Below, piece by piece: positions 7,611 to 17,759 of a stretch of DNA of 64,000 bases. How positions within the stretch are numbered: position 1 is the stretch's first letter; each line of letters begins with the position of its first letter. Source of the stretch: Ectothiorhodospiraceae bacterium (GTDB lineage Bacteria; Pseudomonadota; Gammaproteobacteria; Nitrococcales; Aquisalimonadaceae); contig JAFIFU010000007.1 of the NCBI GenBank assembly GCA_020831885.1, positions 1-64,000 on the forward strand, read 5' to 3'. Position numbers and translations under genes: made by a program. Below the pieces are notes generated by a model. The model had not been told where the DNA came from and made no database searches. It worked only from the letters and a program-made list of their open reading frames with translations.

Positions 7611-8771
7611 ATGGCTGACGAGGCGTTCCGTGATTTCGGGCTGGGGTTTGAGCACGAGGCATTCCGTACCCAGTTCCGGCGGTTCTGCGAGGCGGAACTG
7701 CTGGACGTGGTGAAGGTTGGCGAGCAGGAAAAGCGCTTTCCGCTGGAGGTTTACGCCAAACTGCGGGATGCCGGCTATCTGGCCGTGGACATTCCCGAAG
7801 ATGTTGGAGGGGGAGGCGGCGATCTGATCATGGGCTGCCTCTTCTACGAGGAACTGACCCGAGCAGCCGCCGGCGTTTCCGCGGGCGTGTTCGCCCACCA
7901 GCATCTGGCGTGCAAGCCCATCATGCGGGCGGGTACACCGGAGCAGAAGGAGGAGTTCCTTTATCCCGCCCTGCGGGCTGAGCGGATCGGTGCCTTTGGC
8001 CTCACCGAGCCGGACGCGGGCAGCGATATCCGCGGTATTCGTACCACCGCGCGGCCGGCCGGGGGCGATTATGTGCTCAACGGCAGCAAGGTCTATATCA
8101 CCAACGGTGGCATCGCCGATTACATCCTCGTCGCGGCGCGCACCGGGGAGGAAAAACGCGGTAGCGGCAGCTTGTCCCTGTTCATCGTGGATGCGGAGGC
8201 TCCCGGTATCCATCGCTCGGAACTGGACAAAGTCGGTAATCATTCCTCGTCAACCGCATTGATCACTCTGGACAACGTGCGAGTCCCAGGCACCCGGGTG
8301 CTGGGGGAAATCGGCCGCGGACTCACGCAGCTCAAGCAAACACTCACCGAAGGGCGGATTCTGGTGGCCAACCGGGGGCTCGCCATCGGTCAGGAGGCGC
8401 TGGATCACACATTGCGTTATGCCGGCGAACGCCGGGCCTTCGGTCAGGAGATCGGCAAGTTCCAGGGTGTGGCCTTCAAGGTGGCCGATATGGCGGCCAG
8501 GGCCGATGCGGCACGGTTGATGATCTATCGCGCCGCCCGTCTGTTCATGGCGGGCCAGGAATGCACCCGTGAGGCGTCCATGGCGAAGTTGCTGGCCAGC
8601 GAACTGGCCATGCAGTCCGCCAGCACGGCGCTGCTGCTGCACGGCGGCGCAGGCTACATGGAAGAGATGAAGGTTGCGCGTCTCTATCGGGATGCGCCGG
8701 AGGCCTGGATCGGCGAGGGTCCCAATGAGATTCAGTTGATGGTCATTGCGAAATCCCTGGGGCTGCTGTGA
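7611..8771 (+). CDS. Acyl-CoA dehydrogenase (first copy)
   Basis: A 386-residue acyl-CoA dehydrogenase, an FAD enzyme that makes 2-enoyl-CoA and passes electrons to ETF. The three domains are visible: N-terminal helical (1-120), beta-barrel with FGLTEPDAGSDIRGI and YVLNGSKVYITNGG, and C-terminal helical ending in GEGPNEIQLMVIAKSLG. The C-terminal GEGPNEIQ keeps the glutamate that acts as base in the short- and medium-chain class. It opens a long same-strand operon and overlaps the next start by one base. Another acyl-CoA dehydrogenase at 28101 serves the second operon. The acyl substrate is unknown. Confidence 0.85.
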   Translation: MADEAFRDFGLGFEHEAFRTQFRRFCEAELLDVVKVGEQEKRFPLEVYAKLRDAGYLAVDIPEDVGGGGGDLIMGCLFYEELTRAAAGVSAGVFAHQHLACKPIMRAGTPEQKEEFLYPALRAERIGAFGLTEPDAGSDIRGIRTTARPAGGDYVLNGSKVYITNGGIADYILVAARTGEEKRGSGSLSLFIVDAEAPGIHRSELDKVGNHSSSTALITLDNVRVPGTRVLGEIGRGLTQLKQTLTEGRILVANRGLAIGQEALDHTLRYAGERRAFGQEIGKFQGVAFKVADMAARADAARLMIYRAARLFMAGQECTREASMAKLLASELAMQSASTALLLHGGAGYMEEMKVARLYRDAPEAWIGEGPNEIQLMVIAKSLGLL

Positions 8772-10735
8772 TGAGCCAACCCGGGCAGACAGACAGCGTC
8801 ATGGACGCGGGGGATGACACCGGATACCCGCGGTTGTATTCGCCGTTGCGGCTTGGTCGGGTCACCGTGCCGAACCGTTTCGTGGTGCCGGCACTGACCA
8901 CCAATTTTGCCGAAGCGGACGGGGTCATCGGCGACCGTTTAATCGACTACCTGGAGGCGCGCTTCGCCGGCGGCTACGGGCTGGTCGTGACCGAGAACAT
9001 CGGTGTCCATCCGTCCGGACGTGTGATGCCCCGGATGGCCATGGCCCACGACGACCGTTTCCTGGGGGGGCTTCGGCGACTGGCGGAGCGGGTCCAGGGC
9101 TACGACGGTGTGCTGTTCGGGCAGCTTAGCCACGCCGGGCGCCAGACCCGCAGCGCCATCACCGGCATGCCCCTGGTGGCCGCCTCGGCCATCCCGTGTC
9201 CGCTGAACCGGGAGGAGCCCCGGGCGCTGGAAACCCACGAAGTGGAGGACATGGAGCGCGCCTTCGTGGAGGCCGCCTGCCGCTTGGCCGAGGCCGGATT
9301 CCAGGGCGTGGAAATCCATGGCGCCCACGGTTACCTCGTTGGTGGCTTCCTGTCCCGCTATTCCAACATCAGAACAGACCACTACGGCGGTTCGTTGTCG
9401 AACCGTATGCGGTTCCTCCTGAACATTGTTGCCGGCATCAAAAGCGCCTTGGGGCAGGGTTTTCCTGTCTCCGTCCGCATCAGCGCCCGGGAGTTCGTTC
9501 CGGATGGGCTGGATCTCCCGGAGTCCATTGAGGTGGCGCGGAGGCTGGCGGACGCCGGGGTGGATGCCCTTTCCGTATCGGTGGGTGTCTATGCCTCCTT
9601 CAATCGCCTGTCAATGATCACCGGCGAGCCGGAGGGGCGTTGGCTGGATCTGGCAGGTGCCCTGCGGCGGGAGGTCTCCCCCATGCCGGTGATCGGCGTG
9701 GGCCGTATTAAACGGCCTGAGATCGCAGAGCGGGCGCTGGCAGACGGCCTGGTGGATCTGGCCGCGTTCGGGCGAGCCTCGATCGCCGATCCGCATCTTC
9801 CCCGCAAGGTGCGAGAGGCGCGGTCCGAGGAGGTGATGTGGTGCCTGGGCTGCAACGTGTGTCTGGGGCGCTCGTCCCGCCCGGAAAGTATCTGTCCGGT
9901 TAATCCCGCGGTGGGTCTCGAACGGCGCCATGTCGTCTCGCCCGCTGCGCGTCCGATGCGTGTGCGGGTCCTGGGCGCCTCGCTGTCGGCGCTGACCGCG
10001 GCCTGGATTGCGGCTCGCCGTGGGCATCAGGTCACCGTAACGACTCCCGGCGGTGTACTGGGCGGCATGCAGCGCTGGCGTGCCGGGGTTCCCGGTCAGG
10101 AGGAATACGAGGAAGTGATTGCCGCAGCGCATCGCCGTGCTGCGGGGGTCGGTGTCCGGTTTGCGGACTGGGTTCCGTCGTCCCGGGTCGATGCGACCTG
10201 GCGGGTTCACAACTATCAACCGGTGGATGACGCCTTGCTGCAGCGGCATACCGACGCAGTGGACGTTTACCGGGTGCTCTCCGGTGATGTGGCGCCAGGG
10301 GCCGGTGAACGGGTTCTGGTTTACGGCGCCGACCTGGCGACGGTGGAGGCGGGAGCGCTGCTGCGGGCTGCCGGTTGCGAGGTGCGATTGCGCGTGCCGG
10401 CGCGGGATGTGGCGTTGGATGCGCACCCCGGCTACCGGGAGGCCAACCGGCAGCTGCTGGAGACGCGCCGGGTGGATTTGCGGATCGCCCGCGATATCGA
10501 CGGCTTGGAAGCCGGGGACATCCGCTGGGCGGATCACATCGTTATCGGAGATACAGGGAAGCCCCGTTACGAGGATCCGGCGGCCTGGAGGGAGTCGGCG
10601 GTACATGCAGGGGAACCCACGGAGTCGGTGCGTGCCGACGCGGTGCTGGCGGATGCCTATGAGCCCGGTCTGATGACCCGTGGGATCTACGACGCCGTTG
10701 ACATGGCGCTGGAATTCGAGGGCCAGCCTCAGTGA
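8771..10735 (+). CDS. Old-yellow-enzyme / 2,4-dienoyl-CoA reductase-like FMN-FeS protein
   Basis: A 654-residue member of the 2,4-dienoyl-CoA reductase group. Residues 20-345 form the FMN-binding TIM barrel (GQLSHAGRQTR at 118-128, EIHGAHGYLVGGFLSRYSN at 181-199). Cysteines 358, 361, 364 and 375 are placed to hold a [4Fe-4S] cluster. Residues 396-654 form a pyridine-nucleotide-disulfide-type domain, but its dinucleotide motif reads GASLSAL instead of GxGxxG, so NADPH or FAD binding there may be weak. Such enzymes reduce conjugated double bonds or cleave activated C-N or C-O bonds. ATG 8771 overlaps the previous stop; a GTG three bases earlier is also possible. Confidence 0.8.
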   Translation: MSQPGQTDSVMDAGDDTGYPRLYSPLRLGRVTVPNRFVVPALTTNFAEADGVIGDRLIDYLEARFAGGYGLVVTENIGVHPSGRVMPRMAMAHDDRFLGGLRRLAERVQGYDGVLFGQLSHAGRQTRSAITGMPLVAASAIPCPLNREEPRALETHEVEDMERAFVEAACRLAEAGFQGVEIHGAHGYLVGGFLSRYSNIRTDHYGGSLSNRMRFLLNIVAGIKSALGQGFPVSVRISAREFVPDGLDLPESIEVARRLADAGVDALSVSVGVYASFNRLSMITGEPEGRWLDLAGALRREVSPMPVIGVGRIKRPEIAERALADGLVDLAAFGRASIADPHLPRKVREARSEEVMWCLGCNVCLGRSSRPESICPVNPAVGLERRHVVSPAARPMRVRVLGASLSALTAAWIAARRGHQVTVTTPGGVLGGMQRWRAGVPGQEEYEEVIAAAHRRAAGVGVRFADWVPSSRVDATWRVHNYQPVDDALLQRHTDAVDVYRVLSGDVAPGAGERVLVYGADLATVEAGALLRAAGCEVRLRVPARDVALDAHPGYREANRQLLETRRVDLRIARDIDGLEAGDIRWADHIVIGDTGKPRYEDPAAWRESAVHAGEPTESVRADAVLADAYEPGLMTRGIYDAVDMALEFEGQPQ

Positions 10736-10809
10736 CGGGGAAGAGCGAATCCGGTCCGGTGCAGCCGGCCGGGGCAGCGGGGAGTTGCCAGTTGACCGGT
10801 TCTGGTGCG

Positions 10810-10831
10810 TTGTATACATTAGGATACATGT
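10810..10831 (+). promoter_or_regulatory. Possible operator upstream of the Liv transporter
   Basis: The 287-bp gap between the reductase and the binding-protein gene contains TTGTATACATTAGGATACAT, with the perfect 8-mer palindrome TGTATACA. Sequences of this kind serve as operators for FCD-type GntR proteins, and one such regulator lies at 38738. No other gene or clear promoter is seen in the gap. Confidence 0.25.
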
Positions 10832-11022
10832 GGGTACAGCATCCTTTCCTGATGCCCGGCCCTTCCCGTGATCCCCGGCGGCGGCGCCCTGTTGCGCAGC
10901 GGCGTGACAAAACAGCGACTTTTTCCTTGCGTGCACGGATCGAAAGCCGTGCCGCCGGGAGGGTAAGAGAGGTCAGCAGCCGTACGCCGGTCGCTGCGTC
11001 TATGTGAGGAGGAGAGATAGTG

Positions 11023-12192
11023 ATGAGAAAATCGATTCAGGCAGGGGTGATTGCCGTCGCGGGGCTTGCCGCTTTCGGTAGCTTTCAGGCCAGCGCGGAT
11101 GAGGTCCTGACCATTGGTGTGGTCAGTGCGCTGGAGGGGCCCGGTTCGGAATGGGGCCGGGGTGTGGATGGTGGCACCAGGATCGCCGCCAAGGAGATCA
11201 ACGAGGCCGGCGGTCTGACCGTCAACGGCACGACGTATCAGATCCGGGTTCGTTCCTACGATGATGGTTACGCGGCGGCCCGCGCCGTTGCCGCCGTGAC
11301 CCGGCTGATTGAGCAGGACCGGGTCAATTTCGTACTCGGGCCGCTTGGTTCCGGTGCTGCCCTCGCGGTCAAGCCCATGTACGAGGAGCATGGCATTCTC
11401 GCACTGGTGAACAGCTACACGCCGGAGACGCTGGCGGACAATCCCCAGTACACCTACCGTGTGCTGCCAACCACTGCGGAATATGTGGGGCCGATCGTGG
11501 GGTGGATCAACGAAAACCACCCGGATATCCAGCGGGTGGCCATCATTTCGCCCAACGATCAGACCGGCTGGGATAGCCAGAAGAGTCAGGTGGCCACCTA
11601 TGAAGAGTTCGGGTACGACATCGTCGGTACCGAGCTCTTCGAGCGTGCCACCCGGAACTTTCAGCCGTTCGTGACGCGGATTATGGCCCAGCAGCCGGAT
11701 CTGATCGAGCTCGATACCACGCCGCCGGGCACCGCCGGGCTGATTATCCGGCAGGCCCGGGAAATGGGCTATCAGGGGATGTTTTCCAAGATCGGCGGTC
11801 CGGGTGTGCCGGAGATCGTGGATGCCGCCGGCAAGGAGTTTGCGGAAGGCACCGTCGTCTACGTTGCCGCCGACACGGAAAATCCCAAGTACGCGGAAAT
11901 GGAGGAGGCTTACGCTGAGATCTATCCGCCGCCCATGAACGCCTTCAACGTCTTCTTCTATGACGCTGCCCACATGCTTTTCGAGGCCATGCAGCGTGCC
12001 GGCACCGTCGAGGACGTCGAAGCGGTGCGTGCCGAACTCCTCGCGATGGCCCCGTACGAGGGCATGCAGGGCACCCTGGTCTGGGGTGGCGAGGAGCTTT
12101 ACGGTAACAACAATCAGCTCCAGACGCCGACGTTCGTTGGTCTGATCCAGGACGGTAAAGAGGTGATCGTGGACCGGATCGCCGTGGAGTAA
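11023..12192 (+). CDS. ABC transporter substrate-binding protein (LivK-like, family 6 periplasmic)
   Basis: A 389-residue periplasmic binding protein of the branched-chain amino-acid/amide/aromatic-acid type. A signal peptide covers about residues 1-26 (short basic start, hydrophobic core, cut after ASA before DEV). The mature protein opens with LTIGVVSALEGPGSEWGRGV, typical of the family. ATG 11023 lies 8 nt after AGGAGGAG. It is the ligand-capturing part of the Liv-type importer that follows, and in this catabolic context it may bind a carboxylic acid instead of an amino acid. A strong hairpin follows it, so it is probably made in excess over the membrane parts. Confidence 0.9.
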   Translation: MRKSIQAGVIAVAGLAAFGSFQASADEVLTIGVVSALEGPGSEWGRGVDGGTRIAAKEINEAGGLTVNGTTYQIRVRSYDDGYAAARAVAAVTRLIEQDRVNFVLGPLGSGAALAVKPMYEEHGILALVNSYTPETLADNPQYTYRVLPTTAEYVGPIVGWINENHPDIQRVAIISPNDQTGWDSQKSQVATYEEFGYDIVGTELFERATRNFQPFVTRIMAQQPDLIELDTTPPGTAGLIIRQAREMGYQGMFSKIGGPGVPEIVDAAGKEFAEGTVVYVAADTENPKYAEMEEAYAEIYPPPMNAFNVFFYDAAHMLFEAMQRAGTVEDVEAVRAELLAMAPYEGMQGTLVWGGEELYGNNNQLQTPTFVGLIQDGKEVIVDRIAVE

Positions 12193-12200
12193 ACGCGGGA

Positions 12201-12234
12201 GAATCCCCGGCCCACGGGGCCGGGGATTCATTTT
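12201..12234 (+). terminator. Terminator or attenuator between binding protein and permeases
   Basis: A perfect 13-bp stem (GAATCCCCGGCCC / GGGCCGGGGATTC) with a 3-nt loop is followed by ATTTT. It lies 8 nt after the binding-protein stop and 34 nt before the permease start. It probably lets most transcripts end here and protects the binding-protein message. Confidence 0.8.
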
Positions 12235-12267
12235 CTGGTCGCGCCCTGCACAACGTCGGTGAGTAAC

Positions 12268-13128
12268 ATGCTCCAGCTAACTATACAGATCGCAGTGAAC
12301 GGTCTGACGTTTGGCCTGATTTACATCCTGATGGCTCTCGGATTCACGCTGATTTTCGGCATCATGCGTGTGGTGAACTTTGCTCATGGCGAGTTCTACA
12401 TGGTGGGTGCCATCGGTATCCTGCTCCTGTTCGGAACTCTTGGATTCAATTACTACCTGTCCATTGTCTTCGCGGTGCTGTGCGTTGGCCTGTTGGGCGT
12501 TATCGTGGAGCGGGTCCTGCTCCGCGGTTTTGTCGGCCGCGAACTGAATTCCATGATCATGGCCCTGGCCGTGGCCATCACGCTGCAGGCACTCGCGGCC
12601 ATCCTGTTCGGCCCCCAGGAGCAGTCCGTTGCCCGGCCTGTCACCGGGGTGCTGCAGGTGGCCGGTGTCTTCATTCCCCGTGACCGGATCGTGGTGGGGG
12701 TGATTGCCCTGGCGGTGCTGATCGCCTTCTATCTGTTCCTCCGCTATGCCCGTTACGGGCTGGCGATGCGGGCTGTCGCCCAGGATCCGGCCGCCGCTGC
12801 GCTGCAGGGCATTCGGCCCGGGTTCATCTACAGCCTGGCATTCGGTGTCGGCAGCCTTCTGGCCGGCCTGGCCGGCGCCCTCATGGCTCCGGTCTACACG
12901 ATCTCGCCGTTCATGGGTGATGTTCCCATGATGATGGCCTTCATCGTTGTCATCCTCGGTGGGTTGGGCAGCATTCCGGGTGCCGTTGTCGGTGGATTGT
13001 TGCTGGGATTCGTGGAGTCCCTGTTCTCCACCTTCTTCGGTTCGACGATTGCCACCATGATCGCCTTCGGGATGGTGGTGCTGATACTGCTCTTCAAACC
13101 GAGTGGACTGATGGGGCGGGCACAATGA
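12268..13128 (+). CDS. livH: Branched-chain-type ABC permease LivH
   Basis: An inner-membrane permease of 286 residues from ATG 12268; a GTG at 12259 would add three residues. The typical LivH start NGLTFGLIYILMALGFTLIF and IMRVVNFAHGEFYMVGA are present, followed by about eight hydrophobic segments and the EAA-like loop near FIVVILGGLGSIPGAVVGG. It pairs with LivM to form the channel for the ligand delivered by the upstream binding protein. Its stop overlaps the LivM start (ATGA). Confidence 0.9.
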   Translation: MLQLTIQIAVNGLTFGLIYILMALGFTLIFGIMRVVNFAHGEFYMVGAIGILLLFGTLGFNYYLSIVFAVLCVGLLGVIVERVLLRGFVGRELNSMIMALAVAITLQALAAILFGPQEQSVARPVTGVLQVAGVFIPRDRIVVGVIALAVLIAFYLFLRYARYGLAMRAVAQDPAAAALQGIRPGFIYSLAFGVGSLLAGLAGALMAPVYTISPFMGDVPMMMAFIVVILGGLGSIPGAVVGGLLLGFVESLFSTFFGSTIATMIAFGMVVLILLFKPSGLMGRAQ

Positions 13129-14105
13129 CGATGAGAAGCGTACTCCTGGCACTGGGTTTCGTTGCGATCGTGGTATGGCCATTTCTGGTGGACAACACGT
13201 TCTACACCCATATCGGTGTTTCCGTCTGGATGTTCACGATCCTGGCGCTGAGCATGAATCTCATGCTGCGGATGGGCCAGCTCTCCCTGGCGCACGGCGC
13301 GATCATGGGGCTGGGCGCCTACACCGCGGCGCTGCTCATGCTGCGTCTGGATGTCCCGTTTCTTCCGGCTTTCATCTGTTCCGGTCTGGTGGGGGCGCTC
13401 GTGGCCGCCATTACCGGTCCCGTGATGTTGCGGGTGAAAGGCGTGTATTTCGTCCTGCTCACGTTCGCCTTCGGTGAGATCATCGTTCTGATGTTCATTG
13501 ACTGGGTCAGCCTGTTCGGTGGTCACAATGGCATTTTCGGCGTGCCCAGGGCCGAACTTTTCGGCTTCGTGTTACGCGATCGCTCATACAGCTATCTGTT
13601 CGCCTTGGGGCTGGCGGCCCTGGCCTACCTGATTCTGCGCTGGATTTACAGCACGGAAACCGGTGCGGTCATCGACGCCCTGCACGATGACGAGGATCTC
13701 GCCCGTTCCCTGGGTGTGAACGCCCTGGGCTACCGCATTGGCATTTTCATTGTCAGCGGTTTCATGGCGGGGATCGCCGGTGGCTTTTACGCCAGCTATT
13801 TCACGTTCGTGACGCCGGAATCGTTCACCTTCTGGACAGCGGTGGATGCCCTGGTGATGAACATCCTCGGCGGCATCGCCCTCCCCCTCGGCGCTGTGAT
13901 CGGGGCCGTCATGTTGGTGCCGTTACCGGAGTTGCTGCGGGATAGCCAGGAATACCAGATTCTCTTCTATGGTCTGATCCTGATTTTCTTCCTGAAATTC
14001 CTGCCGGACGGCGTTGTGGGTGTCATAAAGTCTCTGAGCACCGATTCCAGCCGTAGTCTGGGCAAGCGATTCATGAAGATCCTGGCCTGGAGGCAAGTGA
14101 AATGA
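13125..14105 (+). CDS. livM: Branched-chain-type ABC permease LivM
   Basis: A 326-residue second permease of the importer, with 8-10 membrane segments. Family landmarks are LSMNLMLRMGQLSLAHGAIM (about residues 41-60), GVYFVLLTFAFGEIIVLMF in the middle, and the EAA-type loop around NILGGIALPLGAVIGA. It begins by a four-base overlap with livH and ends by a four-base overlap with livG, showing tight translational coupling. Confidence 0.9.
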   Translation: MTMRSVLLALGFVAIVVWPFLVDNTFYTHIGVSVWMFTILALSMNLMLRMGQLSLAHGAIMGLGAYTAALLMLRLDVPFLPAFICSGLVGALVAAITGPVMLRVKGVYFVLLTFAFGEIIVLMFIDWVSLFGGHNGIFGVPRAELFGFVLRDRSYSYLFALGLAALAYLILRWIYSTETGAVIDALHDDEDLARSLGVNALGYRIGIFIVSGFMAGIAGGFYASYFTFVTPESFTFWTAVDALVMNILGGIALPLGAVIGAVMLVPLPELLRDSQEYQILFYGLILIFFLKFLPDGVVGVIKSLSTDSSRSLGKRFMKILAWRQVK

Positions 14106-14861
14106 GTGGATTGCTGGAAGCCAAAGGTCTGGTGAAACGGTTCGGCGGGCTCAGCGCTGTCGATGACGTGAGTTTTTCCACCGGGGAGAGGGAGATTCTC
14201 GGCGTTATCGGCCCCAACGGTGCGGGCAAGAGCACCCTGTTCAATCTGATCACCGGGACGATTCCCATTACCGCGGGTACGGTGCATTTCGACGGGAAGG
14301 ATATCACCGGGCTTAAACCCGAACAGGTGGCCAATCTGGGTATCGTGCGGACCTTCCAGGCCGCCACGGTGTTCACCGAAAAGACGGTGCAGGAAAATAT
14401 CCGCATCGGTTACCAGTTCAATCAACTGGGACGGCCCACGTCGCTGTTCAACCGGCGGCGGGTAAAGGAGTTTCGCCGGAAGGCGGAATCGTTGGTGACC
14501 GAGGTCCTTGACTTCGTTCAACTGACATCCTACCGGGACCGGGCCGCCGGCGAGCTCTCCTACGGTCGGCAGAAAGTTCTGGGTGTGGCCATGGCACTGG
14601 CCGCGGGTCCCCGCCAGTTGCTCATGGACGAGCCGGCCGCCGGGCTCAATGCGGTGGAAACCGAGAGGATGGGGCAGCTCATAAAACTCATCCGTGACGT
14701 GAAAGGAATCGATGTGGTCCTGGTGGAGCACGATATGGCCATGGTCACCAGCGTCTGCGACCGGATTCTGGTCATCGACCGGGGGCGGCTCATTGCGGAA
14801 GGGTCTCCGGAAGAGATTCAGCAGAATCCGGATGTCATCGAAGCCTATCTGGGGGTCGACC

Positions 14862-14875
<14 letters not shown>
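14102..14875 (+). CDS. livG: Liv-type ABC ATPase LivG
   Basis: A 257-residue ATP-binding subunit. It has Walker A GPNGAGKST, the LivG-type insertion with FQAATVFTEKTVQENI, a signature-like motif AAGELSYGRQKVLGVAMAL, Walker B LLMDEPAAGLN and the H-loop VLVEHDMAMV. The signature reads ELSYGRQ, which is usual for LivG proteins. It energises transport with LivF on the cytoplasmic face. Its last 14 bases overlap the start of livF. Confidence 0.92.
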
Positions 14876-15577
<702 letters not shown>

Positions 15578-15581
<4 letters not shown>

Positions 15582-16387
15582 GTGGCCAGCAATGGACAGC
15601 ATCGGGTTCAGACGACATCTTGCCCACACAGCTGCGGGATGGGGTGTTAACCGTCACCATCAACCGGCCGGAGCGCCGGAATGCCCTGTCCGTGGAACTG
15701 GCAAACCGGTTGCATGCGCTCTGGGAGGCAGTGGATGCCGATGACGCCGTGAACGTGGTGGTTTTGACCTCCGCTGACTGCGGCACGTTCTGCGCCGGCA
15801 TGGATCTGAAGGAGGCGGCGGAGATCCGGGAGCGGGAAGGCCGGGATGTGCTGACGCTGATCAAGGATCCTTTTCACCAACGCATGCGCTCGGTACGCAA
15901 GCCCATCATCGCGGCCATGACAGGCCACTTTGCCGCCGGCGGCATGATGCTGACCCTGAACGCCGATCTGCGCGTGGGCCTGGCGGGGACGCGCGGCGGC
16001 ATCACCGAATCCAAGATCGGCCGTGGTTCTCCCTGGGGGGTGCCCCTGCTCTGGATGCTGCCGCAGCCGGTGCTCATGGAGATGACCCTCTGCGGCGAGA
16101 TGTTCCCCATCGAACGGCTCCAGGCGTTGGGGCTGGTGAACTACGTGGAGCCGACCCCGGACGCGGTCCGCGAGCGGGCGCAGGCACTTGCCGGGAACAT
16201 CTGCGGCAATGCGCCCCTGTCTGTCCGCGCCGGCAAGGCGAGCATTCTCAATGCCATGAACGTGGGCTGTGAGCAGGGGTTGAAGGATGCCGCCCGGATC
16301 TATGAGCCCGTTTACCGGAGCCGGGACGCCCAGGAAGGGCCGCGTGCGTTCGCCGAGAAGCGCGCACCGGAGTGGAAGGGATGTTGA
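15578..16387 (+). CDS. Enoyl-CoA hydratase/isomerase family protein (first copy)
   Basis: A 269-residue crotonase-fold protein. Visible are TVTINRPERRNALSVEL near the N-terminus, the oxyanion-hole loops CGTFCAGMDLKEAAE and IAAMTGHFAAGGMMLTLNAD, and a glutamate-bearing segment GGITESKIGRGSPWGVP. It would hydrate or isomerise an enoyl-CoA. It overlaps livF by four bases, so transport and metabolism are co-expressed. A second crotonase in this window (29263) belongs to the atu-like operon, and the two are not close paralogues by eye. Confidence 0.82.
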
Positions 16388-16421
16388 TCCGGATATTGGT
16401 CAGGTCCAAGCGGGGGCAGTC

Positions 16422-17666
16422 ATGAGCGAATCCGCGCAGCGGCGAGCGGAACGCCGTTTCGAGCGTATCCCCGAACTGGTCAACGGCCGTGAACCGCTCG
16501 TGCGCCGGGGGCGTTGGCTTTCCGGTGAGTTCCTGGTGACCCTGGGCGGCGCGGAATACTACGTCGGCGTGTCCGGCGGCCGCATAGCGCTCCAGGCCGG
16601 CCCTGTGCTGATGCGCCCCTGGCGGTTCGCCATCAGGGGCGATGCGGACACCTGGCTGCGGTTCTGGGAGCCGGTCCCGGAGCCCGGTTGGCATGATCTG
16701 TTCGCCTTGTCCAAGCGGGGTTTCCTCCGCATGGAGGGCGATCTGCATCCATTCATGGCCAACCTCCAGTACATCAAGGATGTGCTGTCGGCGCCGCGAA
16801 CCGATAGGGGGGCTGAGACAATGGGCGCGTATATCGAACCGATCGTGGGGCGCTATGTCCACCTGGCCATCGAGGGGCGACAGCACCGGGTTTACTATGA
16901 AGAGGCGGGTGAGGGCATTCCGCTGGTCTGTCTGCATACCGCTGGTGCGGATGGGCGGCAGTTCCGCCATCTGATGACCGATGCCGTCGTCACGGACCAC
17001 TATCGGGTCATTGCGTTCGACCTGCCCTGGCACGGGAAATCCAATCCGCCCTCGGGCTGGCAGGACGAGGAGTACCGTCTTACCACCCGGCTCTACACGG
17101 AGACCATTCGCGCATTCTGCTCCGGTCTGGAGCTGGAACGGCCCGTGGTGATGGGGTGCTCCATTGGCGGGCGCATCGTGCTGAATCTGGCCATTCATCA
17201 TCCAGAAGAATTCCGTGCCCTGATCGGCCTGGAGTCGGCCGACTTCCAGGCGCCGTGGTACGACACCGCCTGGCTGCACCGACCGGATGTTCACGGGGGT
17301 GAGGTCTGCGCGGCCCTGGTCTCCGGATTGATCGGCCCCGAGGTGCCGGACGAAAGGCGCCATGAGACGCTCTGGCACTACATGCAAGGCGGCCCCGGGA
17401 TCTTCAAGGGCGATCTGTACTTCTACCGGGTGGACGGCGATCTGCGCGATCAGGTGACGCGTATCGACACCGGCTGCTGCCCGCTCTACCTGCTGACCGG
17501 GGAGTACGACTTTTCCTGCACCCCGGAGGATACGTCACGTACCGCCGACCGGATTCCCGGGGCTGAGGTCACGGTGATGAAAGGGCTTGGCCATTTCCCG
17601 ATGAGCGAGGATCCGGCCCGGTTCCAACGTTACATCCTGCCCGTGCTCGACCGCATCCGCGGTTGA
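16422..17666 (+). CDS. Alpha/beta hydrolase with N-terminal SCP2-like domain
   Basis: A 414-residue protein from the ATG at 16422. Residues 1-125 look like an SCP2 sterol-carrier-type domain, including GRWLSGEFLVTLGGAEYYV and a helix with DLHPFMANLQYIKDVL. Residues 140-414 are an alpha/beta hydrolase with HTAGADGRQFR at the oxyanion region, the nucleophile elbow GCSIGG and the base in GLGHFPMSEDP. The SCP2-like part may present a hydrophobic or CoA-linked ester to the hydrolase. It sits between the hydratase and the flavin dehydrogenase, so ring or lactone opening or thioester hydrolysis are the best guesses. Confidence 0.72.
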   Translation: MSESAQRRAERRFERIPELVNGREPLVRRGRWLSGEFLVTLGGAEYYVGVSGGRIALQAGPVLMRPWRFAIRGDADTWLRFWEPVPEPGWHDLFALSKRGFLRMEGDLHPFMANLQYIKDVLSAPRTDRGAETMGAYIEPIVGRYVHLAIEGRQHRVYYEEAGEGIPLVCLHTAGADGRQFRHLMTDAVVTDHYRVIAFDLPWHGKSNPPSGWQDEEYRLTTRLYTETIRAFCSGLELERPVVMGCSIGGRIVLNLAIHHPEEFRALIGLESADFQAPWYDTAWLHRPDVHGGEVCAALVSGLIGPEVPDERRHETLWHYMQGGPGIFKGDLYFYRVDGDLRDQVTRIDTGCCPLYLLTGEYDFSCTPEDTSRTADRIPGAEVTVMKGLGHFPMSEDPARFQRYILPVLDRIRG

Positions 17667-17759
17667 GACGGTCCGGGTTCCAGATCCGGCACAGCACGCT
17701 TGAAAGAACGGGCGGCCCGCAGGCGCCAGGGTGGCCCATTGACACCTCGGAGGACATGC

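Noticed and set aside
12277-13182. A 301-residue minus-strand frame rich in His, Gln and Asp
   Set aside because: It is the complement of the hydrophobic LivH permease and has no protein-family features.
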